Shown piece by piece: positions 1 through 7,312 of a stretch of 64,000 nt of DNA. The stretch is from Elstera cyanobacteriorum (GTDB lineage Bacteria > Pseudomonadota > Alphaproteobacteria > Elsterales > Elsteraceae): NCBI RefSeq assembly GCF_002251735.1, contig NZ_NOXS01000032.1, forward strand, positions 186,001 through 250,000, given 5' to 3'. The position numbers were made by a program, and so were the translations under genes. The notes beneath the pieces were generated by a model that saw only the letters and a program-made list of their open reading frames with translations, was not told the origin of the DNA and searched no databases. The number at the start of each line of letters is the position of its first letter. The stretch's first letter is position 1.

Positions 1-1075
1 ACGCCTCGTTGATCCGCTCCAACGGTAGCGTCTCGCTCAGCAGCCGGTCCACCGGCAGTTTCCCGGCGCGGAAGAGCGAAACAAGGCGCGGAATATCGCG
101 CGTCGGGATGCAGCTCCCGATATAGCTGCCCTTCAGGGTCCGTTCCTCGGCGACCAAGGACACCTGCTGGATCGCCACCGACTTCGACGGATGCGCCAAC
201 CCCGCCGTGACCGTGGTGCCGCCGCGCCGGGTGATGCGGTATGCGAGGTCTAAGGCCGGGACCGATCCGGCCATCTCTAGACAGATATCGACGCCGCCGC
301 CCGTGGCCTGCTTGACCTGCTCGATACAATCAGCGTCGGACGCCAGAAAGGCATCGGTCGCGCCAAGGCCACGCGCGAAGGCCAGTTTCTCCGGCAGCAG
401 ATCAACCGCCACAACCCGCGTCGCCCCGGCGGCCAGCGCGCCGAGTAAAGCCGCATAGCCAACACCGCCGAGACCGACGACCGCAACCGACTGGCCCGGG
501 CGCACCCCCGCCGTATTCACCGCCGCGCCAACGCCCGTCAGTACCGCGCAACCAAAGAGTGCTGCCTGTTCGAACGGCAGATCCTTATCCACCTTCACCA
601 GCGACCGTCGCGACACAACGGCGTGGTCGGCGAAGGCCGAAACGCCGATATGATGGTTCACCGGCACCGCGTCTGCGCGCAAGCGCCGGGCGCCCGACAG
701 AAGCTCCCCCCGGCCATTGGCGGCATTGCCCGGTTCACAGAGGGCTGGGCGGCCCTCCGCGCATGGGTCGCAATGACCGCAGCTCGGCACAAAGATCAGA
801 ACGACGTGATCGCCGGGCGCGAGATCATCGACCCCTGCCCCGAGTTCAACGACTTCACCCGCCGCCTCGTGCCCCAGCACCATCGGCACCGGGCGCGGGC
901 GGTCGCCATTGATGACCGAAAGGTCGGAATGGCAAAGGCCCGCCGCCCGAATGCGCAGCAGCACTTCGCCAGGGCCGGGCGGATCGAGGGTAATCGGTTC
1001 GATCCGCAGCGGCTGGCTATCGGCATAGGGCTGCGGTTTGCCAACCTCGCGCAGAACGGCGGCGTTGATTTTCAT
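1..1075 (-). CDS. Zinc-dependent alcohol dehydrogenase, C-terminus cut by window edge
   Basis: Medium-chain zinc alcohol dehydrogenase (MDR superfamily), expected to oxidise an alcohol with NAD(P) in the cytoplasm. About 358 codons are visible and the reading frame runs off base 1. The N-terminal part has the catalytic-zinc motif GLCHSDLSV, then GHEAAGEV. The structural-zinc loop is reduced (CGHCDPC followed by one further Cys). A Rossmann GLGGVG motif lies near residue 195. The ATG at 1075 is preceded by a GGAGG ribosome site. It lies 31 bp downstream of, and is read in the opposite sense from, nothing else; both it and the LysR gene are on the minus strand, so LysR is upstream of it. The substrate cannot be read from the sequence. 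An S-hydroxymethylglutathione-type dehydrogenase is an alternative. Confidence 0.85.
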   Translation of the reverse strand, partial: MKINAAVLREVGKPQPYADSQPLRIEPITLDPPGPGEVLLRIRAAGLCHSDLSVINGDRPRPVPMVLGHEAAGEVVELGAGVDDLAPGDHVVLIFVPSCGHCDPCAEGRPALCEPGNAANGRGELLSGARRLRADAVPVNHHIGVSAFADHAVVSRRSLVKVDKDLPFEQAALFGCAVLTGVGAAVNTAGVRPGQSVAVVGLGGVGYAALLGALAAGATRVVAVDLLPEKLAFARGLGATDAFLASDADCIEQVKQATGGGVDICLEMAGSVPALDLAYRITRRGGTTVTAGLAHPSKSVAIQQVSLVAEERTLKGSYIGSCIPTRDIPRLVSLFRAGKLPVDRLLSETLPLERINEA

Positions 1076-1106
1076 GGGCTTCCTCCCTCCCGGTCTTTTG
1101 GGGGCA

Positions 1107-1976
1107 TCATAGCCGGGCGCTTAAGAACTCCGCTACCGCTTGGCGCAGGCTTTCCCCGAGTTTCTCAACAGCAGGCGGCGGCGCGGCCTCGGCAAACGCA
1201 AGACGGAGGGAGACGCGCGGCAGCGGCGGCAAAATTCCCTCCGGCAGCGGGGCAAGATCGGGCGGGCAGAAGCGCGCCACGCGCACGGTGATCGCCAGCC
1301 CGGCACGGATGGAGGGCGACAGGCCGCCGAGGCTCGGGCTACCAAAAACCAGTCGCCACGCTTGCCCGGCAGCGTCCAACGTCGCAAGGCCCGCCTTGCG
1401 GAACAGGCACGGCGCATCCAGCAGCGCCAGCGGTAACGGTTGCCCAGGGGGCGGCCCCCAGCCTGGGGCGCCAATCCAGGCGAGATCGACCAGCCCGAGA
1501 TCCTGCCCAGTGGGGCTCTGGGGTTCGGCAAACAGCAAAATCAGATCGAGGCTACCGTCGCGCAGCATGCGATTTAAGGTTTCCTGCCGCTCCACCCGCC
1601 CCTCCAGCACCACATCGGGATGGGCGCGGGCGAAGCGGGCGAGGGCGTTCGGCAAGACCGTATCGGCAATATCCTGGGGCACGCCGAGCCGCACCCGCCC
1701 GCTCAGCCCCTGCCCGCGCACCGCCGCCAGGGCCTCATCGTTGAGCGCCAGCAGCCGCTGGGCATAGGCAAGCAGCACTTCCCCCGCTTCAGTCGGCACC
1801 AACCCGCGCCCGGATTTCACGAACAGCTTGCGGCCAAGCTGCGCCTCCAGCCGCCGCAACTGTAGGCTGACCGCTGACTGCGTTCGCCCTACCCGGTCGG
1901 CCGCGCGGGAAAAACCACCCAGATGCTCGGCGGCGACCAGGGTGCGCAGAATGGCAAGGTCCAGCGTATCGTTCAT
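1107..1976 (-). CDS. LysR-family transcriptional regulator
   Basis: LysR-type regulator of 289 residues, the usual family length. The N-terminal winged helix-turn-helix contains GGFSRAADRVGRTQSAVSLQ (about residues 20-39) followed by RRLEAQLGRKLF. The rest is a periplasmic-binding-protein-like effector domain. It is divergent from the tautomerase-ydfG pair, with about 104 bp between the start codons, and it lies upstream of the alcohol dehydrogenase on its own strand. By the usual LysR pattern it probably controls the divergent pair, itself and perhaps the dehydrogenase. The inducer is unknown. Confidence 0.9.
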   Translation of the reverse strand: MNDTLDLAILRTLVAAEHLGGFSRAADRVGRTQSAVSLQLRRLEAQLGRKLFVKSGRGLVPTEAGEVLLAYAQRLLALNDEALAAVRGQGLSGRVRLGVPQDIADTVLPNALARFARAHPDVVLEGRVERQETLNRMLRDGSLDLILLFAEPQSPTGQDLGLVDLAWIGAPGWGPPPGQPLPLALLDAPCLFRKAGLATLDAAGQAWRLVFGSPSLGGLSPSIRAGLAITVRVARFCPPDLAPLPEGILPPLPRVSLRLAFAEAAPPPAVEKLGESLRQAVAEFLSARL

Positions 1977-2080
1977 TACTTTTCCAAAAATAATGTTTCA
2001 CATACAATTTATCAATTTTTTTTAAGCATAGCGAGGGGGTAGAACAGGGGCGCACCCCCTTCCTGCTCAGGAGAACCGCT
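1977..2080. promoter_or_regulatory. AT-rich divergent regulatory region (LysR / tautomerase)
   Basis: About 104 bp between the two divergent start codons. Bases 1977-2030 are strikingly AT-rich against the surrounding GC-rich sequence and include a run of eight T at about 2017-2025. This is the expected place for the LysR binding site and both promoters. No single convincing -35/-10 pair or T-N11-A box was chosen. The tautomerase ribosome site (AGGAGAACC) sits at the right-hand end. Confidence 0.4.
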
Positions 2081-2455
2081 ATGCCCCTCGTTCGTCTCGA
2101 TCTGCCGCAAAGCCTGGCCGACCAAGCCCGCCCCATCGCCGATGCCGTTCATACCGCCTTGGTGTCGGCGATTGGCATTCCCGCCGACGACCGGTTTCAG
2201 GTGATCGCGCTGCACGCGCCGGAGCATCTGATCATCGACGCGCAGTACCTCGGCATTCCGCGCAGCGGCAGGGCGCTGATCGTGCAGATTTACCTGCGCA
2301 AGGGCCGGTCGGTGGAGCTTAAGAAGGCGCTCTACGCCGCCATCGCCGCCAATCTCACCGCGCTGGGTTTGCGGGCCGAAGACGTGCTGGTGTCGCTATC
2401 GGAAAACGATCTGCCCGATTGGTCTTTCGGTCTGGGGCTTGCCCAATATTGTTAA
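2081..2455 (+). CDS. Tautomerase-superfamily protein, malonate semialdehyde decarboxylase-like
   Basis: Small protein of 124 residues with the superfamily hallmark: Met followed by Pro2, which becomes the catalytic N-terminal proline after Met removal. The central segment ADDRFQVIALHAPEHLII, a later LRKGRS with two arginines, and VSLSENDLPDWSFG near the C-terminus match the layout I know for malonate semialdehyde decarboxylase (MSAD) and its Tautomerase_2 relatives, where an Asp before the Arg-x-Gln and a pair of arginines are catalytic. Next to it, 48 bp downstream, is ydfG, whose enzyme reduces malonic semialdehyde. The family call is strong. The MSAD substrate is an inference, since many relatives are only tautomerases or hydratases. 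Confidence 0.8.
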   Translation: MPLVRLDLPQSLADQARPIADAVHTALVSAIGIPADDRFQVIALHAPEHLIIDAQYLGIPRSGRALIVQIYLRKGRSVELKKALYAAIAANLTALGLRAEDVLVSLSENDLPDWSFGLGLAQYC

Positions 2456-2503
2456 GCCCGTACACTGGCGCCCGCAGACCTGTTTCCGCCTTGGAGTTTT
2501 CCT

Positions 2504-3271
2504 ATGACGACCGCCCCGAAAACTGTTCTCGTTACCGGCGCGACCGCTGGTTTCGGCACTGCCATTGCCCGCCGTTTCATCGACGAAGGGCACCGCGTGA
2601 TTGCCACCGGCCGCCGGGAGGATCGGTTGGCCGCGTTGCAAGCGGAACTCGGGGCAGACAGGCTCTTGACGCTGACGGTGGATGCCCGCGACCGCAAAGC
2701 GGTGGAGGCGGCCTTCACCGCCCTCCCCGCCCCCTTTGCCGAGGTTGATGTGCTGGTCAATAACGCCGGTCTGGCCCTTGGCCTCGGCCCGGCTCCCGAC
2801 GCCGATCTCGACGATTGGGAGGTGATGGTTGATACCAATGTGAAGGGCCTGCTCTACGCTACCCGCCTACTGCTGCCCGGCATGGTGGCACGCAATCGGG
2901 GGCATATCGTCATGCTCGGTTCGACCGCTGCCGAATGGCCCTATCCCGGTGGGCATGTCTATGGCGCAACAAAGGCCTTCGTGCATCAGTTCGCGCTGAA
3001 CCTGCGCGCCGATCTCGTGGGCAGCAATGTCCGCGTGACGGATATTCAGCCGGGTCTCTGCGGCGGGACAGAGTTTTCCAACATCCGCTTTAAGGGCGAC
3101 GACGCCAAGGCCGCCGCCATGTATGCGGGCACCCAGCCGCTAACCGCCGAGGATATTGCCGAAGCGGTCTATTGGGTTACCAACCTGCCCAAGCATGTGA
3201 ACATCAATACGGTTCAGATGATGCCGACCTGCCAAGCCAATGGCCCGCTGGCAGTAAAGCGCGAGGGTTAG
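2504..3271 (+). CDS. ydfG: SDR oxidoreductase YdfG-like (malonic semialdehyde / 3-hydroxy acid reductase)
   Basis: Short-chain dehydrogenase of 255 residues, expected to interconvert 3-hydroxy acids (3-hydroxypropionate, serine, L-allo-threonine) and their semialdehydes with NADP(H). Visible motifs are TGATAGFG (cofactor loop, residues 11-18), NNAGLALG, the catalytic Ser in GSTAAEWPY, YGATK (catalytic Tyr and Lys) and PGLCGGTEFSNIRFKGDD. The last is characteristic of E. coli YdfG rather than SDRs in general. ATG start behind TTGGAGTT. Its stop overlaps by 4 bp the stop of the convergent LprI-like gene. It is probably co-transcribed with the tautomerase upstream. Confidence 0.88.
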   Translation: MTTAPKTVLVTGATAGFGTAIARRFIDEGHRVIATGRREDRLAALQAELGADRLLTLTVDARDRKAVEAAFTALPAPFAEVDVLVNNAGLALGLGPAPDADLDDWEVMVDTNVKGLLYATRLLLPGMVARNRGHIVMLGSTAAEWPYPGGHVYGATKAFVHQFALNLRADLVGSNVRVTDIQPGLCGGTEFSNIRFKGDDAKAAAMYAGTQPLTAEDIAEAVYWVTNLPKHVNINTVQMMPTCQANGPLAVKREG

Positions 3272-4263
3272 TCAAGGCCGATCAGGGCCTTGAATTCCGG
3301 CGTGAAATAGGCGCGCAGGGCGGCGTAGGGAATTTCGGCGACCATATTGGACCCGAAACTCCCCGCCTCGCCGTTTTTCAGGCGCAGGCCGAAACTGCGG
3401 GGACCGATGACCCACCAGCGCGGATCTTGGGTTTTGGCCCGAAGCTCCGCCTCGGTCATGGGCGGGTCATAGGGCGTTTTCGCCGCCGCCAGCGCCGCGC
3501 GGATCGCGTGATCCGCCTCCCGCACCGCAACTGGGCGCCAAGCGGTACCCGGACGGAAAACATCCGTTTCGGTCAGGCGGTGCCCACTGGCGAGATCAAT
3601 CGTCTCGACCGCAACATCGTAAATCCAAACGCCGGGTTCCGGGTCGATCCCGAGAAAGCGATACTCGAGGCTGATGAGGCGGTTCGTTACGACCGTCGCC
3701 TGATAGTCCAGCGTGACGTTGTAAAATTTCGGCAGCCGCGCGCTAAAATCCTCGGCGGGGGGCGGCAGCGGCTTGAAGGTCGGCGACACCACCTCCGGCG
3801 TCAGACGAACGGTATAGTTCACCTTACTGTCGGTCGCATCGGGAAAGGGGTTCGGCGCAACCTGAAACGCCTGCCGCGCCAAAAGAACCCCGCCCGCGCC
3901 CAAGGGGGTAAGCGCGCGGGTGCGATAAAAGGCGGCTTGAGTCTCGAGGCGTTCGCGCAGGCAGGCCCCCGGATAGTCCTGCATCGCCGGGGTGGCCCAT
4001 TCGGCGGCGCAGAGCGCCCGCAGGAAGGCCCAAAAGGCACGATAATCAGCCTCAAGCCGGGGGCGGGCCGCCTCCGGGGCGCGGGTTTGCACTGCCGTAA
4101 AACTTGCCGCAACGGTTGCTGCCTGGCGCGCCAGATCGGGCGCGGCGCAGATCAGCCGGTCCACTGCACCGCCCGCAGGCGTGCAGTCCGGGGCGGACGG
4201 GGGTGCCGCAAGGGCGGGCGTGCTGATCACCACAAGCAGGACGGACAATCGACTGACTAGCAT
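3268..4263 (-). CDS. Secreted LprI-like / DUF3298-type protein, paralogue 1
   Basis: Protein of 331 residues with a typical Sec signal peptide (hydrophobic stretch ending ALA/APP near residue 20). An LprI-like N-terminal module follows: paired cysteines in DCTPAGGAVDRLICAAPDLA, then a helical region with a WAFLRALCAAEW segment. The C-terminal half resembles DUF3298/RsiV-type domains (ISLEYRF, then TDVFRPGTAW, ending YFTPEFKALI). LprI-like domains are named after a mycobacterial lysozyme-inhibitor lipoprotein; no such activity can be claimed here. It has its own GGAGGGG ribosome site, 38 bp after paralogue 2. It is the most diverged copy and lacks the GGAHGTYG-type segment seen in paralogue 2. 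Confidence 0.75.
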   Translation of the reverse strand: MLVSRLSVLLVVISTPALAAPPSAPDCTPAGGAVDRLICAAPDLARQAATVAASFTAVQTRAPEAARPRLEADYRAFWAFLRALCAAEWATPAMQDYPGACLRERLETQAAFYRTRALTPLGAGGVLLARQAFQVAPNPFPDATDSKVNYTVRLTPEVVSPTFKPLPPPAEDFSARLPKFYNVTLDYQATVVTNRLISLEYRFLGIDPEPGVWIYDVAVETIDLASGHRLTETDVFRPGTAWRPVAVREADHAIRAALAAAKTPYDPPMTEAELRAKTQDPRWWVIGPRSFGLRLKNGEAGSFGSNMVAEIPYAALRAYFTPEFKALIGLD

Positions 4264-4301
4264 CGTACCCCTCCAGGAAACCCGGTCGCGTCAGGATACG
4301 C

Positions 4302-5330
4302 CTATTTCACCCCGTCGATCAGCTTTTTGAACTCGGGTGTCAGAAACTCCGCCACAGCCGAATAAGGAACCGGTACTACATGGGCGCCCGCCGCATAGGG
4401 GCCGACTTCATAGATCCCGAAATAGACGCCGAAGCTCTTGGTCAGGGCCCAGCGCGCAGGGTCGGCAACGGCTTTCGTCTGCTCTGCGACGGTTAGCGGC
4501 TCATAGGGCCATTCCTCGGCCTTGGCCGCCGCGCGCAGCAGCGTATCGGTCTCCCGCGCTAGCACGGCCCGCCACGGGGTATTCGGGCGGAAAATGTCGG
4601 CCATCGTTAGCGGGCGCGCCGCCGTAAGATCGATGGTTTCAAAGGTAGAACCGTAGGTGCCGTGCGCACCGCCCTGATAAGTATAGGTAATCCGCTCCAG
4701 CGACAGCAGGCGGTCGCCGGTTACCGTGGCCTTAAAATCGCTGGTCGTCTCGAAACTCTCGGCGTCTGGCTCCGGCAGCTTATCCGCGGCGAGGGGCTTC
4801 AGCGCCGGGGCGAGAAACTGCGGGTAGCGGTAGCTTTCCACCCGGATTTTCGGCGCATGCTCGACAATATCCGCCGCCGCAACCGGCGCGCTGCGATAGA
4901 CTTGGCGCCCCAGCAAAACACCGCCGGAGCCGGGCAATAGCGTGAGCGCACTGCCGGTATAAAACTCTGTCTGCCCCCGATAGGCGCTCTCGATACAATC
5001 CTTGGCATAGCCCGAAAAGCCCGATGGCGGCGCCCAACGCGCTTGGCAGGTTTTGCCGACATGGGCGATCCACGCGCGTTGATCGGCCCGCAGCAAGGCT
5101 TTCGCCTCCTCCGGCGCCCGGGCGAGGACGGCTTTATAAGCGTCCGCCAGCGCCTGATCAGCCTGCGCCAGATCGGGGGAGGCGCACACCGTCTTCTCGA
5201 CTTCGGTGGTTGCCTTGGCGCAGTCGAAGCTGGGGGCGGCTTGGGCAAGCGCACTCATGGTAATTACACTAGACAGTAAGGCCAATCCACTCACAGCACT
5301 AAAAACTCTTGGCAGAAGAAAAGTATTCAT
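4302..5330 (-). CDS. Secreted LprI-like / DUF3298-type protein, paralogue 2
   Basis: Protein of 342 residues. The start is set at the ATG at 5330 because it overlaps the stop of paralogue 3 (ATGA) and has GGAGA at good distance; an upstream in-frame codon at 5345 lies inside paralogue 3. A signal peptide ends near ALAQA. The LprI module has FDCAKATTEVEKTVCASPDL followed by an RADQRAW motif. The C-terminal part has the DUF3298-like LERITYTYQGGAHGTYGSTF, then ADIFRPNTPWRAV and FLTPEFKKLIDG. Periplasmic or surface location is expected. Translational coupling to paralogue 3 suggests roughly equal production. The function is not known. Confidence 0.78.
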   Translation of the reverse strand: MNTFLLPRVFSAVSGLALLSSVITMSALAQAAPSFDCAKATTEVEKTVCASPDLAQADQALADAYKAVLARAPEEAKALLRADQRAWIAHVGKTCQARWAPPSGFSGYAKDCIESAYRGQTEFYTGSALTLLPGSGGVLLGRQVYRSAPVAAADIVEHAPKIRVESYRYPQFLAPALKPLAADKLPEPDAESFETTSDFKATVTGDRLLSLERITYTYQGGAHGTYGSTFETIDLTAARPLTMADIFRPNTPWRAVLARETDTLLRAAAKAEEWPYEPLTVAEQTKAVADPARWALTKSFGVYFGIYEVGPYAAGAHVVPVPYSAVAEFLTPEFKKLIDGVK

Positions 5331-6352
5331 TGGTTCTTTCTCCAATCAATCAATTCAATCGCGTCCGGCCGCATAAATTTTTTGAGTGACGATAGGGGTA
5401 AGGAGATCGAGCAGGGAGAAGGCCATTGCGGTTGCGTTTCGTAAGAGAAAACCAACTCTGTTTCCGTCAGGTGCCAACCATATTCAGAGAGAAGCACGCG
5501 ATACCATTGCCGAGGTGACCAATTGGGGCGTCCCCCGCAACTTTCCGTGTCCTCCAACGGCATAGCCTCGACAGCAGTATTGACGACATAGTCGCGCCAG
5601 GAAGCCTCCGGCTTGAACAGAGTATCGAGAGTCAGCCTTCTCTCCCGCCGCAAGTCGATCGTATATGTGAATTCCCCATGGCTGCTGGGGGAGCTAAAGG
5701 GAGAGCTTCTGCCAAACTGCTCTCGTATTGATATGAATGTTGGCGTGGCTACGACAATTTCAAAATCGCTCCCTGACTCACCGGGAGTGTCTAAGCCCTG
5801 ATCGCGCACATCATCCTTCGGAAGTGCTGCCGCCAAACGGGAGGATAGAAAAGTTGGTGCGTAAAGGGTCATTACGCCCAGACAGAGATTTGGTCCCAAG
5901 CAGATTTGGCTATCTGGATCTCGATTATACTCATCGCTGTCCCGCGCCGTCATTTTTTGACGACGGAGTAAAATTTTCCCGTCGGGGAGCGCGATAATCG
6001 CTTTTTGGTAAAAATACTCGGCCTGCTCAGAATATTTCTGTATCAGACATTCAAAATTATAACCTTCGGTGCCAGCCTGCGGATAAACGCGGTTCAAGCA
6101 CATGATCTGAACGGCTTTCAACCAATCCCGCTGACTATCGCGTAAAATCTTCTGGCCGCTCGGCGGAAGTTTATGCAGAGCCGCGCTGTACGCCGTGTTT
6201 AGCTCTCGATCTGCAGCCGCAAGCGCTGGCCTCGCGCAGATCGTCTTTTCAAGCAAGCTGCTGGCCTTTGCACAATCGAAGCTGGGGCCATCAGCCGCCC
6301 AAGCCTGTACGGCAAAGGCTGTGAAACCAATCATGAAGAGAAAGCGGATCAT
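5327..6352 (-). CDS. Secreted LprI-like / DUF3298-type protein, paralogue 3
   Basis: Protein of 341 residues, first of the three-gene set. A short signal peptide ends at about AWAA. The LprI module FDCAKASSLLEKTICARPAL is followed by SQRDWLKAV. The C-terminal half has TIDLRRERRLTLDTLFKPEA and ends MRPDAIELIDW. It carries extra cysteines (QICLGPNLC and ESCGGRP) that the other copies lack. The DNA looks clearly less GC-rich than its neighbours, which may mean a different history. Its own ATG has a poor ribosome site. That ATG overlaps the stop of a 15-codon leader ORF with a perfect one, so translation is probably by coupling. Function unknown. Confidence 0.75.
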   Translation of the reverse strand: MIRFLFMIGFTAFAVQAWAADGPSFDCAKASSLLEKTICARPALAAADRELNTAYSAALHKLPPSGQKILRDSQRDWLKAVQIMCLNRVYPQAGTEGYNFECLIQKYSEQAEYFYQKAIIALPDGKILLRRQKMTARDSDEYNRDPDSQICLGPNLCLGVMTLYAPTFLSSRLAAALPKDDVRDQGLDTPGESGSDFEIVVATPTFISIREQFGRSSPFSSPSSHGEFTYTIDLRRERRLTLDTLFKPEASWRDYVVNTAVEAMPLEDTESCGGRPNWSPRQWYRVLLSEYGWHLTETELVFSYETQPQWPSPCSISLPLSSLKKFMRPDAIELIDWRKNQ

Positions 6353-6396
6353 TCAGGGAGCCGGGTCAGGTTTAATGTGGGTGTAGCATCCCACAT
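6349..6396 (-). CDS. 15-codon leader ORF coupled to the LprI-like operon
   Basis: Read on the minus strand, a perfect Shine-Dalgarno (AAGGAGG, 6402-6408) stands 5 nt before an ATG at 6396. It opens a 15-codon frame, MWDATPTLNLTRLPE, that ends in TGA. The TGA overlaps the ATG of paralogue 3 as ATGA (6349-6352). Paralogue 3 itself has no good ribosome site, so ribosomes ending the leader probably re-initiate there. The peptide has no obvious run of one regulatory amino acid and may matter only by being translated. Evidence is sequence layout only. Confidence 0.55.
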   Translation of the reverse strand: MWDATPTLNLTRLPE

Positions 6397-6496
6397 CACA
6401 ACCTCCTTAGATAGGCTCTCCTGCCGATAGCGAACCGGGTTTCGGGTCCGTGTTGAGGATATCGAAAACGCAGAAAATAACTATTCCCACAACGCC

Positions 6497-7312
6497 TTAT
6501 TCTTCGAACAGCATAGCCCGCGCCGCCTGCCACTGCGCTTCCCGCGCGGCGATCAGTAGGCCCGGATCGGCGCTCGCTGGACCGTAGGCTTTGCCGGTCA
6601 GCGGGCTGGCGGCATAGCCCCCGGCTTCTTCGACCAGTAGCACCCCGGCGGCATGGTCCCACGGAAGGGTGCGGTAGAAGAGCGCGAGATGGGCCTCGCC
6701 GCGCAACAGCCGCACATAATCCTTGGCTGCCGAGTAGCGCGGGGCGTTGGAGGCGAACTCGGTCGCACGACCGGTCAGGCGCTGACGATGGTCGGGCGGG
6801 AAGAAGCGCACCGACAGGGCAGCGTGCTGGTCGGTAACAGCAAGCGGCGGCGCGGCAATGGCAACGGGGGCGCCGTTGATCTGCGTCCCATGCCCTTTGA
6901 CCGCCGATGCCATCAGATCGGCCAGCGGATCAAAAATCCAACCCCCAACCGTTTCACCCCGATGCACCAGGGCGACGATGGCGCCGAAATTCTCGTTCCC
7001 GCGCGCGAAATTGGCGGTGCCGTCGAGCGGATCGATCACCCAGACCCACGCGTCGCTCGCCAGCCGGTCACGCACGGCGGGGTCGGCGGCGACCGCCTCT
7101 TCCCCCACGGTGGTGGAACCGGGGAGCAAGGCTTCCAGCGCCGGGGTGAGCGCGGCTTCCATCGCCAGATCGGCGGCGGTTACGAGATCGTTCGGGGCTT
7201 TCTCGCGAATATCCCCTGCTGCGAGATTACGGAAGCGCGGCAAGAGTTCCCGCAGCGCCATCTCGGCCAACAAAGTCCCAACGGGGGCGCGCAGGTCGAC
7301 GGCCAGGGTCAT
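6497..7312 (-). CDS. Inositol monophosphatase-family protein (IMPase/CysQ superfamily)
   Basis: Mg-dependent sugar-phosphate or nucleotide phosphatase of 271 residues. The metal-binding motifs are in the usual order: GEEAV (about residue 94), WVIDPLDGTANFARG (about 110-125) and PWDHAAGVLLVEEAGG near residue 220. The family includes inositol-1-monophosphatases, 3'(2'),5'-bisphosphate nucleotidases and histidinol-phosphate phosphatases. I cannot separate these by eye, so no symbol is given. The ATG overlaps the hflX stop as ATGA (7309-7312), so the gene is translationally coupled and is the last gene of the ntr-hfq-hflX block. Confidence 0.88.
   Translation of the reverse strand: MTLAVDLRAPVGTLLAEMALRELLPRFRNLAAGDIREKAPNDLVTAADLAMEAALTPALEALLPGSTTVGEEAVAADPAVRDRLASDAWVWVIDPLDGTANFARGNENFGAIVALVHRGETVGGWIFDPLADLMASAVKGHGTQINGAPVAIAAPPLAVTDQHAALSVRFFPPDHRQRLTGRATEFASNAPRYSAAKDYVRLLRGEAHLALFYRTLPWDHAAGVLLVEEAGGYAASPLTGKAYGPASADPGLLIAAREAQWQAARAMLFEE

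Noticed and set aside
3172-4260. Long plus-strand open frame of 362 codons opposite the first LprI-like gene
   Set aside because: It has no recognisable motifs, overlaps the 3' end of ydfG, and is rich in Arg/Gly as expected of a shadow frame in GC-rich DNA. The minus-strand frame has a signal peptide and paired cysteines.
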